Below are positions 16,417 to 24,139 of a DNA stretch of 64,000 bases, piece after piece. Under the pieces are notes generated by a model that was given only the letters and a program-made list of their open reading frames with translations, was not told where the DNA came from and did not search any database. Where the stretch lies: positions 4,192,001-4,256,000 of the forward strand of contig NZ_CP048106.1 in the NCBI RefSeq assembly GCF_010092985.1, given 5' to 3'. The position numbers and the translations under genes were made by a program. Position 1 is the stretch's first letter; the number at the start of each line of letters is the position of its first letter. This stretch comes from Pontibacter pudoricolor. GTDB taxonomy: Bacteria > Bacteroidota > Bacteroidia > Cytophagales > Hymenobacteraceae.

Positions 16417-18381
16417 ATGAAAGCAAATACTTTTACCCTTCCTTTTATTCTTACTTTGTTTTTTGCCCTGACCGGCTTCAGCGCTTTTGCCCAGGGGGCA
16501 AAGTTTGGCAAAGTAAATGATCACGAACTTAAAATGAGCCAGTATGCGCAGGACACTTCTGCGGAAGCTGTTGTGCTGTCAGATATCGGTTTCACCAAGT
16601 TCAGCTTAAACCATGGCATACAGGTTATCACTGACCGCCACATCCGTATCAAGATCCTTAAAAAGTCAGGTTACGACTGGGCAAACTTTGAGGTACCCTT
16701 TTATGTGCAAGGCGGCGACCGCGAACGTGTTACCAGTATAAAAGGTGTAACCTATACGCTGGAGAACGGAGAAGTGCAGAAGCATAAACTGGATACGAAA
16801 AGCGTATTTGAAGAGCAGCACAGCGAGAACTGGTACTCCAAAAAATTTACCATGCCTAATGTTAAAGTAGGTTCAGTAATTGAAGTGAGCTATACCATTT
16901 CATCCGACTTTTTCTACAACATGCGCGAGTGGGAGTTCCAGACAACTATACCAACCCTTTGGAGTGAATACAGCGCCGAAATTCCGTCTTACTTCGACTA
17001 TAAGTTCCTGATGCAGGGGTATCATCCGTTGCATTCAAACAGCAAGAACAACAAGGGCGCTGGTACACCTGAGCTTACGAACTACGCCTACACCTGGACC
17101 ATGAAGGATGTGCCGGCACTGAAAGAAGAAAAATACATTACGACGCTTAAAGATTACCAGGCTAAAATAGAATTTGAATTGCAGCGGGTAAATCTGCCTA
17201 ACCAGGCTCCGAAAATTATGACCGGAAATTGGGAAGACGTAGTAATGAACTTGTTGGCAAACGACCGCTTCGGTATGCAGATAATTAAAAGCGGTTTTTA
17301 TAAGCGCGACCTGGCGAACATTTTAGCGCAGCATAAAACGCCTGAACAGCAGGTGCATGCCATTTATGAGTTTGTAAAAGGTAAAATGACCTGGAACGAG
17401 CAAAACGCTTACATGGCCAGAACAAGCTTAAGCGATGCCTATAGCAAAGGTACTGGTAATGCTGCTGATATAAACCTGCTGCTGGTAGCTATGTTAAAGG
17501 AAGCAAGTTTTGATGCATCGCCGGTACTGGTAAGCACGCGCGCAAATGGCCGCCCGCCACAGGGGTCGCCGTTGGTAAATAAGTTTAACTATGTGATAGC
17601 GCGTGTTTTTATAGATAATAAAGAGTATTTGCTGGATGCTACAGACCCGCTGCTTCCATTTGGCATGCTGCCTGTAAGAGCCCTGAACGGCAGCGGGTAC
17701 ATCGTGAAAAAGAATGAGCACCGCTGGGTAAATTTAAAACCTGTGGTTTACTCTAAATTTATAAATACGGATGTTACTATCAGCGCGAACGGCGACATGA
17801 CCGGGCAGGCTGTGGAGTCGGCAGGTGGGCACTACGCCTTAACATTGCGAAGAGCACTTAACGAACAGGGCGAAGAGAAATTTGCAGAAAACCTGTCGCG
17901 CGAAGTAGGTAACTATAAGCTTGGCAAGCCAGTTTTTGAGAACAAGGACAATATAGGCGACCCGCTTCATATTAAGTACAACATCAGCGCAAGCGGTAAC
18001 GGGCAGCAGAACAGTATTATTTACCTGAATCCGCTAATGGGGCACGGCGATAAAGAAAATCCTTTTAAACTGACCGAGCGCCTTTACCCTGTCGATTTTG
18101 CCACACCTATAGATGAGACCATCATTACAAAGTATATTTTACCGGCAGGATATGTTATTGATGAAGCTCCTAAAAGCGTGAACGTACTGCTGCCGGAAAA
18201 TGGTGGAAAGTTTATGTATATGGTACAGCAGCATGGCAACGAGTTGCAGGTAATGAGCCGGGTAAATATAAACAGGCCTGTGTTTTACGCCGAAGAATAT
18301 GTGTACCTGAAAGAGTTCTATAACCAGATCGTGGCCAAGCACGCCGAACAGATTGTTTTAAAGAAAAGCTCTTCCAATTAA
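16417..18381 (+). CDS. DUF3857/transglutaminase-fold protein lacking catalytic Cys and His
   Basis: A signal peptide (ending FSAFAQ) precedes a DUF3857 beta-sandwich domain at about 60-240 and a transglutaminase-like domain at about 300-420, then a C-terminal beta region. Aligning with the downstream paralogue, the catalytic cysteine position is Ala349 (KGTGNAAD), the histidine is Tyr392 (KFNYVIARV), and only Asp407 (YLLDATDP) remains. So the fold is present but the Cys-His pair is not, and the protein probably acts as a binding or structural module outside the cytoplasm. It is separated from its active-looking paralogue by a strong terminator. Confidence 0.88.
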   Translation: MKANTFTLPFILTLFFALTGFSAFAQGAKFGKVNDHELKMSQYAQDTSAEAVVLSDIGFTKFSLNHGIQVITDRHIRIKILKKSGYDWANFEVPFYVQGGDRERVTSIKGVTYTLENGEVQKHKLDTKSVFEEQHSENWYSKKFTMPNVKVGSVIEVSYTISSDFFYNMREWEFQTTIPTLWSEYSAEIPSYFDYKFLMQGYHPLHSNSKNNKGAGTPELTNYAYTWTMKDVPALKEEKYITTLKDYQAKIEFELQRVNLPNQAPKIMTGNWEDVVMNLLANDRFGMQIIKSGFYKRDLANILAQHKTPEQQVHAIYEFVKGKMTWNEQNAYMARTSLSDAYSKGTGNAADINLLLVAMLKEASFDASPVLVSTRANGRPPQGSPLVNKFNYVIARVFIDNKEYLLDATDPLLPFGMLPVRALNGSGYIVKKNEHRWVNLKPVVYSKFINTDVTISANGDMTGQAVESAGGHYALTLRRALNEQGEEKFAENLSREVGNYKLGKPVFENKDNIGDPLHIKYNISASGNGQQNSIIYLNPLMGHGDKENPFKLTERLYPVDFATPIDETIITKYILPAGYVIDEAPKSVNVLLPENGGKFMYMVQQHGNELQVMSRVNINRPVFYAEEYVYLKEFYNQIVAKHAEQIVLKKSSSN

Positions 18382-18405
18382 TTAAAGCATCATACATGCA
18401 GCTAC

Positions 18406-18448
18406 AGTAAAAGGGCAAACCGGATAAGTTACGGTTTGCCCTTTTACT
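18406..18448 (+). terminator. Terminator between the two DUF3857 genes
   Basis: A perfect 17-bp stem (AGTAAAAGGGCAAACCG with its complement) encloses a nine-base loop. The T-tract lies within the right arm. It separates the two paralogous genes into distinct transcription units or attenuates read-through. Confidence 0.8.
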
Positions 18449-18478
18449 GCCTTAGCTCGCTTCTCTTAAGCCATAGTT

Positions 18479-20383
18479 ATGAAACAAATATCCGTTTTTA
18501 TGCCCCTGCTTTTGTGGCTGGTAATTCCTTTTGCCGCATTTGCAACCCGCAACACATCCTCAGCCGACCTTATAAAAGGTGCCAATGCCGTTATAAACTC
18601 ACAGGAAACCGTTTTTACAGTTACCTCGCCGGGCAGCGCCACCACTACTTTTAAAACCCGGATAACCATACTGAACGAGAACGGCCTGCACCGCGCCAAA
18701 CTATACGTGCCTTACGACAAACTATCGAAGGTGAACTATATAAAAGGCGCCTCTTATTTCCAGGGTGGCAAAAAAATAAAAACGCTGAAAAACAGTGATA
18801 TAGCGGATGTGAGCTCAATATCTGACTTCTCTCTGTTTGAGGATAACCGTGTAAAGATCGCTGACCTGACCCACACCATATACCCGTTTATAGTTGAGTT
18901 CGAGTACCAGACCACTTCGTCTAACATGCTGTTTTACCATACCTGGGCTCCGCTTGATGAAGATAAACTGTCGGTAGAGAATGCCACGTTTACGGTTATA
19001 ATGCCGCAAGCAATGAAGATGCGTTACCGTGAAGCCAACCTGCAGCAGAAAGCTACACAGGAGGTGAAGGAAGGTAAAACGATCTATAGTTGGCAGCTAA
19101 GTAATTTAACACCGATCAAGACTGAGCCGTACGCCCCGCCAATGGCCGAACTGGTGCCCATGGTACGCACCGCTCCAACCGAATTTGAAGTGCAGGGCTA
19201 CGCCGGCGACATGAATAGCTGGCAGAGCTATGGCCAATGGTTTAACAAGCTGAACGAAGGCCGCGATGTGTTGCCGGAAGCTACCAAAGCTAAAATTGCA
19301 GCCCTTGTAGCTGATGCCAAAACGCCGGAAGAGAAAGTAAAACGCATATACAATTACCTGCAGAGCAACACCCGCTACATTTCTATACAGTTGGGAATCG
19401 GTGGCTGGCAGCCCTTCGAGGCAAGTTTTGTAGATAGCAAAGGCTACGGCGATTGCAAAGCGCTAACCAACTATACGCAGGCTATGCTTAAGTCTGTAGG
19501 CATACAGTCTCACCATGCCCTGATACGTGCCGGCGAAAATGCACCTGACCTGATGGCCGATTTTCCAAGCAGCCAGTTTAACCACGTTATATTGTCGGTA
19601 CCGATGAAGCAGGACACGCTTTGGCTGGAATGCACGAGCCAGAGCGAATCGGCGGGGTATACGGGCAGTTTTACCGGTAACAGAAAAGCGCTGCTTATTA
19701 CACCGGAAGGCGGCAAACTGGTAAACACACCCGCCTACAAAGCAACTGAAAACATAGTGAACCGCACCATAAAAGTGATACTGGATGATGCCGGAAACGG
19801 AACAGCTTCTGCGGTAACACACTACAAAGGGGTAGAACACGAATCTTACCGCGACCTGCTGCATGCAGCCTCCCCTGAGGATCAGCGCAAATGGCTTTAC
19901 CGCAACATCAGTATTCCATCTTTCGAGCTGAAGCAGTTTTCTTTTGACTTGAAAAAAGCGAGACTGCCTGAAGTAACGGAAAAGCTGGAACTGAGCGTAC
20001 GCAAGTGTGCGACCATTAGCGGTAAACGCATGTTCCTGGCACCAAACCTGATGAACAAATGGGACAGCACGCCAAACACCGTAGAAAAGCGGACATTAGA
20101 AGTAGTGCGTTCATCGGCTTACACCAATACCGACACCGTAATTTATGAGCTACCTGCAGGCTATAGTTTAGAGTTTAAACCTAACGACCTAGCCTATGAT
20201 ACCGAGTTCGGGACGTTTAAGGCGACTACCAAAGTAGAAGGTCAGAAAGTAACTTACGTGCGCACCATACAATTGCACAAAGGCCGCTACAAACCAGAAG
20301 CCTATACTAAAATGCTGGAGTTTATGAACAACATCGTAAAAGCCGACGGCCAGCAACTGGTGTTTGTGAAGAATGTGCAGTAG
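18479..20383 (+). CDS. DUF3857 domain transglutaminase-like protein
   Basis: The 634-residue product has a signal peptide (ending FAAFA), a DUF3857 domain at about 50-240 and a transglutaminase-like domain at about 280-400. Catalytic-type residues are visible: Cys326 in KGYGDCKA and His369 in QFNHVIL; the third member is Glu384 in LWLECT where many relatives have Asp. The C-terminal ~200 residues are another beta-rich region. Such proteins are exported and their substrates are unknown. It is a paralogue of the gene at 16417, which has lost Cys and His. Confidence 0.9.
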   Translation: MKQISVFMPLLLWLVIPFAAFATRNTSSADLIKGANAVINSQETVFTVTSPGSATTTFKTRITILNENGLHRAKLYVPYDKLSKVNYIKGASYFQGGKKIKTLKNSDIADVSSISDFSLFEDNRVKIADLTHTIYPFIVEFEYQTTSSNMLFYHTWAPLDEDKLSVENATFTVIMPQAMKMRYREANLQQKATQEVKEGKTIYSWQLSNLTPIKTEPYAPPMAELVPMVRTAPTEFEVQGYAGDMNSWQSYGQWFNKLNEGRDVLPEATKAKIAALVADAKTPEEKVKRIYNYLQSNTRYISIQLGIGGWQPFEASFVDSKGYGDCKALTNYTQAMLKSVGIQSHHALIRAGENAPDLMADFPSSQFNHVILSVPMKQDTLWLECTSQSESAGYTGSFTGNRKALLITPEGGKLVNTPAYKATENIVNRTIKVILDDAGNGTASAVTHYKGVEHESYRDLLHAASPEDQRKWLYRNISIPSFELKQFSFDLKKARLPEVTEKLELSVRKCATISGKRMFLAPNLMNKWDSTPNTVEKRTLEVVRSSAYTNTDTVIYELPAGYSLEFKPNDLAYDTEFGTFKATTKVEGQKVTYVRTIQLHKGRYKPEAYTKMLEFMNNIVKADGQQLVFVKNVQ

Positions 20384-20466
20384 GGAGAAATCTTTGACTG
20401 GCTACGCCTATAGTGCAGATAAGCGTATGTTTTCGTTTATCTAGAAGTTATGCATAAGCTCAATTT

Positions 20467-21198
20467 ATGAAGTATTATCTAGGAGCATATTATTTTATAA
20501 AACTGCATAAGGCAAATTACGGCTCCATAAAGGACACCAAAATTTACACTTGCAGTACCTGTATAAATGACTCCTACTTCGATAGTTGGTCAATAACGTG
20601 GAGCGCCATCAACAATAGTGACAGTCTTAAAGAAGCCAAAAAGGATTTTAACCTGACTGACTCACAAATCACAGATATTCAAACTTGGGCGGACCAGAAA
20701 TTTGAAGAAAAGAAAATAGGCTGGATAAATACTTTCTCCGATTACCATGTACTAAGCGAGTACAAGAGCAAGTTTTTCAGCAACGCTCAAGACTATCTGT
20801 TTCTTAGCATCAACTTTCCAGAAACAGAAAAAAATGATCTGTTGGAAGAGTTTAGTATCAAAGAGAAAGGTATAGGATCAATCGGACTTTGGGATAATCT
20901 AAACAGAAATATTCCAGAAGTAACTGACGAATCAGAAGTTGAGATTGGGTTCGACCTAATTGGGATAGAATTAGGTGGGGACTTTCATACCTTTCATTGC
21001 CATGACCTTGCTAGTGAATTGATTCAGAAATTCAATATTGAAATCAACCAGTACGGACTGATAGCTAGCGAAGATAATTGGGAGCAGATGGTTGAATATA
21101 TGAACGATGAAGAAAATGGATTTGAGCCTGTTCCTTGGTTCTTTGTCAAGGTGAAAATGATAGACGAAAAGAAAAAGCATTTGCATAACAAGGCCTAA
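20467..21198 (+). CDS. Hypothetical protein, 243 aa, AT-rich gene
   Basis: No recognised domain. The product is soluble and acidic, with a CSTC pair near residue 29-32 (YTCSTCINDSYFDSW) and an HTFHCHD motif around residue 177. Base composition is clearly lower in GC (about 38% in a sampled line) than flanking genes, and the window-wide CTATAG motif is absent from 20409 to 22574, which covers this gene and the next one, suggesting recent acquisition. The start at 20467 gives MKYYLGAYYFIKLHK. It could be an immunity-type or single-gene cargo protein, but nothing in the sequence proves that. Confidence 0.65.
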   Translation: MKYYLGAYYFIKLHKANYGSIKDTKIYTCSTCINDSYFDSWSITWSAINNSDSLKEAKKDFNLTDSQITDIQTWADQKFEEKKIGWINTFSDYHVLSEYKSKFFSNAQDYLFLSINFPETEKNDLLEEFSIKEKGIGSIGLWDNLNRNIPEVTDESEVEIGFDLIGIELGGDFHTFHCHDLASELIQKFNIEINQYGLIASEDNWEQMVEYMNDEENGFEPVPWFFVKVKMIDEKKKHLHNKA

Positions 21199-21349
21199 AA
21201 AACACAGCTGCCCTCGGGACAGCAGCGCTTTTTAGCCAAGACGTTGGCTATTAAGTATAAATAAGATATTTCTTTTGCATCCCAATGGTAACGAGAGAAA
21301 CTAATCTAAAAGAAAGAAAAGGATTACACCAGATTAAACTGCATATATC

Positions 21350-21784
21350 ATGAAATACTTGTTAGTTTTTTCTTTGTTAGCTGTTCTGGTTTCAGGCTGT
21401 GAAGTACCTGTATGCTGTGATCCTGGACCACCGAGATTTATGGCAGTTATTCAAACCAGTGAAGGTGTTGATTATCTAACCTCGCGTGCGGGTGAGCCTA
21501 TCGACTTGTTTTATGAAGGGGAGAATGCACTTGATGAAAAGACGAATGCACAGCCTTTTACTTACTTGCAGGGTGGTACCACCAAATTGGAAGGGGTAAA
21601 TGTCACCTCCCTTAGCATTCAAGGTATTAAAACGTTTTATCTAAAAGTAGGAAGCGATGTAGATACGCTTTATGTGGATGTAGATAAAAAAAGAAACTTT
21701 AAGTCTGTTCGTTTCAACGGGCATCCTGCCCAGGAGATCACCAGCCCCAAAGCAGGTTCTTACTGGCTGATGCAGAAAAAATAA
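21350..21784 (+). CDS. Putative lipoprotein, 144 aa
   Basis: A short hydrophobic leader ends in a lipobox (LVSGC, lipidated Cys17), followed by CEVPVCCDPGPP. The mature region is a small beta-rich domain with no recognised family; segments include FMAVIQTSEGVDYL and SVRFNGHPAQEI. It would be attached to the outer or inner membrane facing the periplasm. The gene is followed by a hairpin terminator and shares the AT-rich patch with the preceding hypothetical gene. Confidence 0.7.
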   Translation: MKYLLVFSLLAVLVSGCEVPVCCDPGPPRFMAVIQTSEGVDYLTSRAGEPIDLFYEGENALDEKTNAQPFTYLQGGTTKLEGVNVTSLSIQGIKTFYLKVGSDVDTLYVDVDKKRNFKSVRFNGHPAQEITSPKAGSYWLMQKK

Positions 21785-21833
21785 CAAAGCAAGGGTATAC
21801 TCTACTGACTGAAGCATACCCTTGCTTTTACCT
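21785..21833 (+). terminator. Terminator after the lipoprotein gene
   Basis: AAAGCAAGGGTAT and ATACCCTTGCTTT form a perfect stem around a ~17-base loop, ending in a short T-tract. It starts immediately after the stop. Confidence 0.8.
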
Positions 21834-21954
21834 CAGTAATATTTATAAATAAGAAAGCAGGAAATTACTTCTGACAACCAAGTTCAGCATTAACCCTTGC
21901 TTCGCCTCGCCCATCGGCTGCACGAGAAACATTAAACATACAATAACCAAACCT

Positions 21955-21988
21955 GCAGCCCACAGAAAATATTTTTTCTGTGGGCTGC
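21955..21988. repeat. 15-bp inverted repeat upstream of the arsI-like gene
   Basis: GCAGCCCACAGAAAA is mirrored exactly by TTTTCTGTGGGCTGC with a four-base loop. It lies about 70 bases before the ArsI-like start, so it could be a leader terminator, an attenuator or an operator. No matching repressor gene is adjacent. Confidence 0.65.
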
Positions 21989-22056
21989 GTCTTTTTAGAA
22001 GTGGCTCCGTCTTCAGGGTGTAAAACGAAATAAAACACCTTAAACCAATAAGAGCC

Positions 22057-22467
22057 ATGAAAAGATTTCACGTAAATGTTAGAGTAAAGAACCTGGAAGA
22101 ATCAGTAGGTTTTTATACTGCCCTTTTTGCCACAGAGCCAACCGTACTGAAAGAAGATTATGCTAAGTGGATGCTGGAAGACCCGCGTATAAACTTTGCC
22201 ATTTCGCTGCACCCTGAAAACGCAGGCATCGAACATTTAGGCATACAGGCAGAGAGTGAGGAAGAACTGTCCGAAGTATACGGTAACCTGAAAAAAGCAA
22301 AAGGAGCCATCCGCGAAGAAGGAAAATGCACCTGCTGCTATGCCAAATCCGAGAAGTCATGGATAACAGACCCACAGGGCGTGGACTGGGAAGCGTTTTA
22401 TACCTTCGGTGAAGCTACTGTGTATGGCGAAGGAGCCAATGCACGCAAAACCGAAGCAGCTGTTTAG
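22057..22467 (+). CDS. arsI: ArsI/CadI-family metalloenzyme (C-As lyase-type dioxygenase)
   Basis: The 136-residue vicinal-oxygen-chelate protein has the metal triad of ArsI at the expected places: H5 (RFHVNVRV), H60 (IEHLGIQ) and E112 (DWEAFYTF). The substrate-binding cysteine loop is KCTCCYAKSEKSW with C91, C93 and C94. ArsI cleaves the carbon-arsenic bond of trivalent organoarsenicals such as MAs(III), using Fe(II) and O2; CadI relatives respond to cadmium. Next is an ArsN1-like acetyltransferase, then a SigZ-type sigma factor, which supports a metalloid-response role. No ArsR, ArsC or efflux gene is near. Confidence 0.88.
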   Translation: MKRFHVNVRVKNLEESVGFYTALFATEPTVLKEDYAKWMLEDPRINFAISLHPENAGIEHLGIQAESEEELSEVYGNLKKAKGAIREEGKCTCCYAKSEKSWITDPQGVDWEAFYTFGEATVYGEGANARKTEAAV

Positions 22468-22550
22468 TACATCATAAAACTATAAAAAGTAAGGCGGCAG
22501 GTATATTTATACTTGCCGCTATTCCTGCTTTCAGTTAAATTGAGCCACCT

Positions 22551-23063
22551 ATGCAAACCGAAACTACCGCACAAACTATAGTTACTGACCTGTTGCCGGA
22601 GCACTACCCGCAGGTTAAAGAGATTTACGAACTGGGCATGGCCACAGGCAACGCCACGTTAGAGACCAAAGCTCCTGAGTGGGCCGACTGGGATGCTAAA
22701 TTTATGAAGAGCTGCCGCCTGGTGGCACTGCAAAACGGCAGGGTAGCAGGTTGGGCAGCTTTGTCTGCTGTGTCTGGTAGGTGTGTGTATGCCGGAGTGG
22801 CCGAGGATACTGTATATGTTCACCCGGATTTTAAGCAGCAGGGAATTGGTAAACTGCTGTTGCAGGAACTGGTGCGTCAGTCGGAGCAAGCTGGCATCTG
22901 GACTTTACAGGCAGGTATTATTAACGAGAACAAAGCAAGCATACACCTGCACGAGCAATGTGGGTTCAGAATAGTAGGCGTACGTGAAAAACTGGGCCAG
23001 CTACACGGCCAATGGCGCGATATCTGCCTGATGGAACGCCGGAGTAAGGTAGTAGGAGTTTAA
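22551..23063 (+). CDS. GNAT acetyltransferase, ArsN1/phosphinothricin-acetyltransferase type
   Basis: The GNAT fold is shown by the acetyl-CoA motif VYVHPDFKQQGIGKLLLQELV, the following NENKASIHLHEQCGFRIVGVREK segment, and the closing GQWRDICLMERRS that is typical of Pat/Bar and ArsN1 enzymes. ArsN1 acetylates arsinothricin; Pat acetylates phosphinothricin. The gene lies about 80 bases after arsI-like gene 22057, on the same strand, which favours the arsenical variant, but the exact substrate cannot be settled by sequence. Length 170 residues is normal. Confidence 0.82.
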   Translation: MQTETTAQTIVTDLLPEHYPQVKEIYELGMATGNATLETKAPEWADWDAKFMKSCRLVALQNGRVAGWAALSAVSGRCVYAGVAEDTVYVHPDFKQQGIGKLLLQELVRQSEQAGIWTLQAGIINENKASIHLHEQCGFRIVGVREKLGQLHGQWRDICLMERRSKVVGV

Positions 23064-23172
23064 TTTAAACTATAGTTTGTATTTCTGGAAGTGTAAATCG
23101 GCTTATGGAATTTGTGATTTTTTTGCATCTTTAAAATAGAATCTGAACTACCTGCAAACTATAAACTGAACC

Positions 23173-23772
23173 ATGGAAAACTGCTGCAACACTCCTGGAC
23201 CAACTAAACTTTCTGCGGATAGCTGCTCGGCGGTAGCGCCTGTTTTCCTGGCTTACGAGGCCCAGCTAAAAGGCTTTGTGCAGAAGCGCATCCTGGATAA
23301 AGACGAAGCTAACGACATTCTACAGCACCTATACCTCAAGATCTACAAAAACTGCGAGCAGCTACCCGAAGTAAAGAACATAAAAGCCTGGCTCTACCAG
23401 ATCACTCGTAACGCGGTATATGATTTTTTCAGGGAAAGCAGTCGCTACCAGACTATAGCTGAAGTAGAACTGGAAGAACTGCCCGACGACACCCGCCACG
23501 ATGTAGAAGCCCTGGTAGAACCACTGATCAGTTTATTGCCTGAAGAATACGCCATAGCCCTGCGACTGAGCGAGCTGGAAGGAGTAAGCCAGAAAGAAAT
23601 TGCTGAAAAGTTAGGCATTTCCTACTCCGGTGCAAAATCAAGAGTACAGCGTGGCCGCGAAAAACTGAAAGCCCTGTTTCTGGAATGTTGCCACCTGGAG
23701 TTCGGCCATGATGGCAGCGTCGTGTCCGCCACTATAAAAGAAAGCTGTAAGCCTCTGCAGGGGTTGAGTTAG
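23173..23772 (+). CDS. sigZ: SigZ-family RNA polymerase sigma factor (ECF type)
   Basis: Sigma region 2 (AQLKGFVQKRILDKDEANDILQHLYLKIY to AWLYQITRNAVYDFFR) and region 4 (LPEEYAIALRLSELEG to EIAEKLGISYSGAKSRVQRGREKLK) are both intact, and the C-terminal CCHLEFGHDGSV resembles the SigZ family's extra end motif. Unusual cysteines occur at C4 and C5 and again in the C-terminal CC pair, which could sense thiol-reactive metals. No anti-sigma gene is adjacent. It is located directly after the ArsI-ArsN1-like pair and may control them, though the link is inferred. Confidence 0.88.
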   Translation: MENCCNTPGPTKLSADSCSAVAPVFLAYEAQLKGFVQKRILDKDEANDILQHLYLKIYKNCEQLPEVKNIKAWLYQITRNAVYDFFRESSRYQTIAEVELEELPDDTRHDVEALVEPLISLLPEEYAIALRLSELEGVSQKEIAEKLGISYSGAKSRVQRGREKLKALFLECCHLEFGHDGSVVSATIKESCKPLQGLS

Positions 23773-24139
23773 TTATTAGTTGCTGGTTATAAGTATAGTG
23801 GTTTGATTAACCCACCCCTAACCCCTCCGGGGAGGGGAATAATCACCCAGTATAGCAGTGATTATGGCGTGAGCTTCCTCGCTCGTGTCGAACTATAGTT
23901 GGGTCTCTGGCCCAATAGTTTTAAACCAGCTCTGCTCTTTCAGATTTGCAATCCGACTGTTAGTAGCAATTAATTACCAGAGTATAAAGTCGGATTCCAA
24001 ATCCTCGTAGTAAGTGTTTCGGGATTACAAATCCCGAAGAGCAACAGGCAGAATAGAATTCCCCTCCTGTTTTTAGGAGGGGTTAGGGGAGGTAATTCCC
24101 CTCCTGGAAGGGGTAGGGGTGGGTTAACCAAACCACGAG
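23773..24139. repeat. Intergenic cluster of GC-rich dispersed repeats
   Basis: No gene. The gap holds a CCCACCCCTAACCCCTCC block near 23813 facing its inverse GGAGGGGTTAGGGGAGG near 24076 and GGTAGGGGTGGGTTAA near 24110. It also holds a GTGAGCTTCCTCGCTCGTG block (23868), and related CGGATTCCAAATCC and GGGATTACAAATCCC units at 23990-24035. The first family recurs at 10.2, 41.7, 46.3 and 63.2 kb. Confidence 0.7.
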
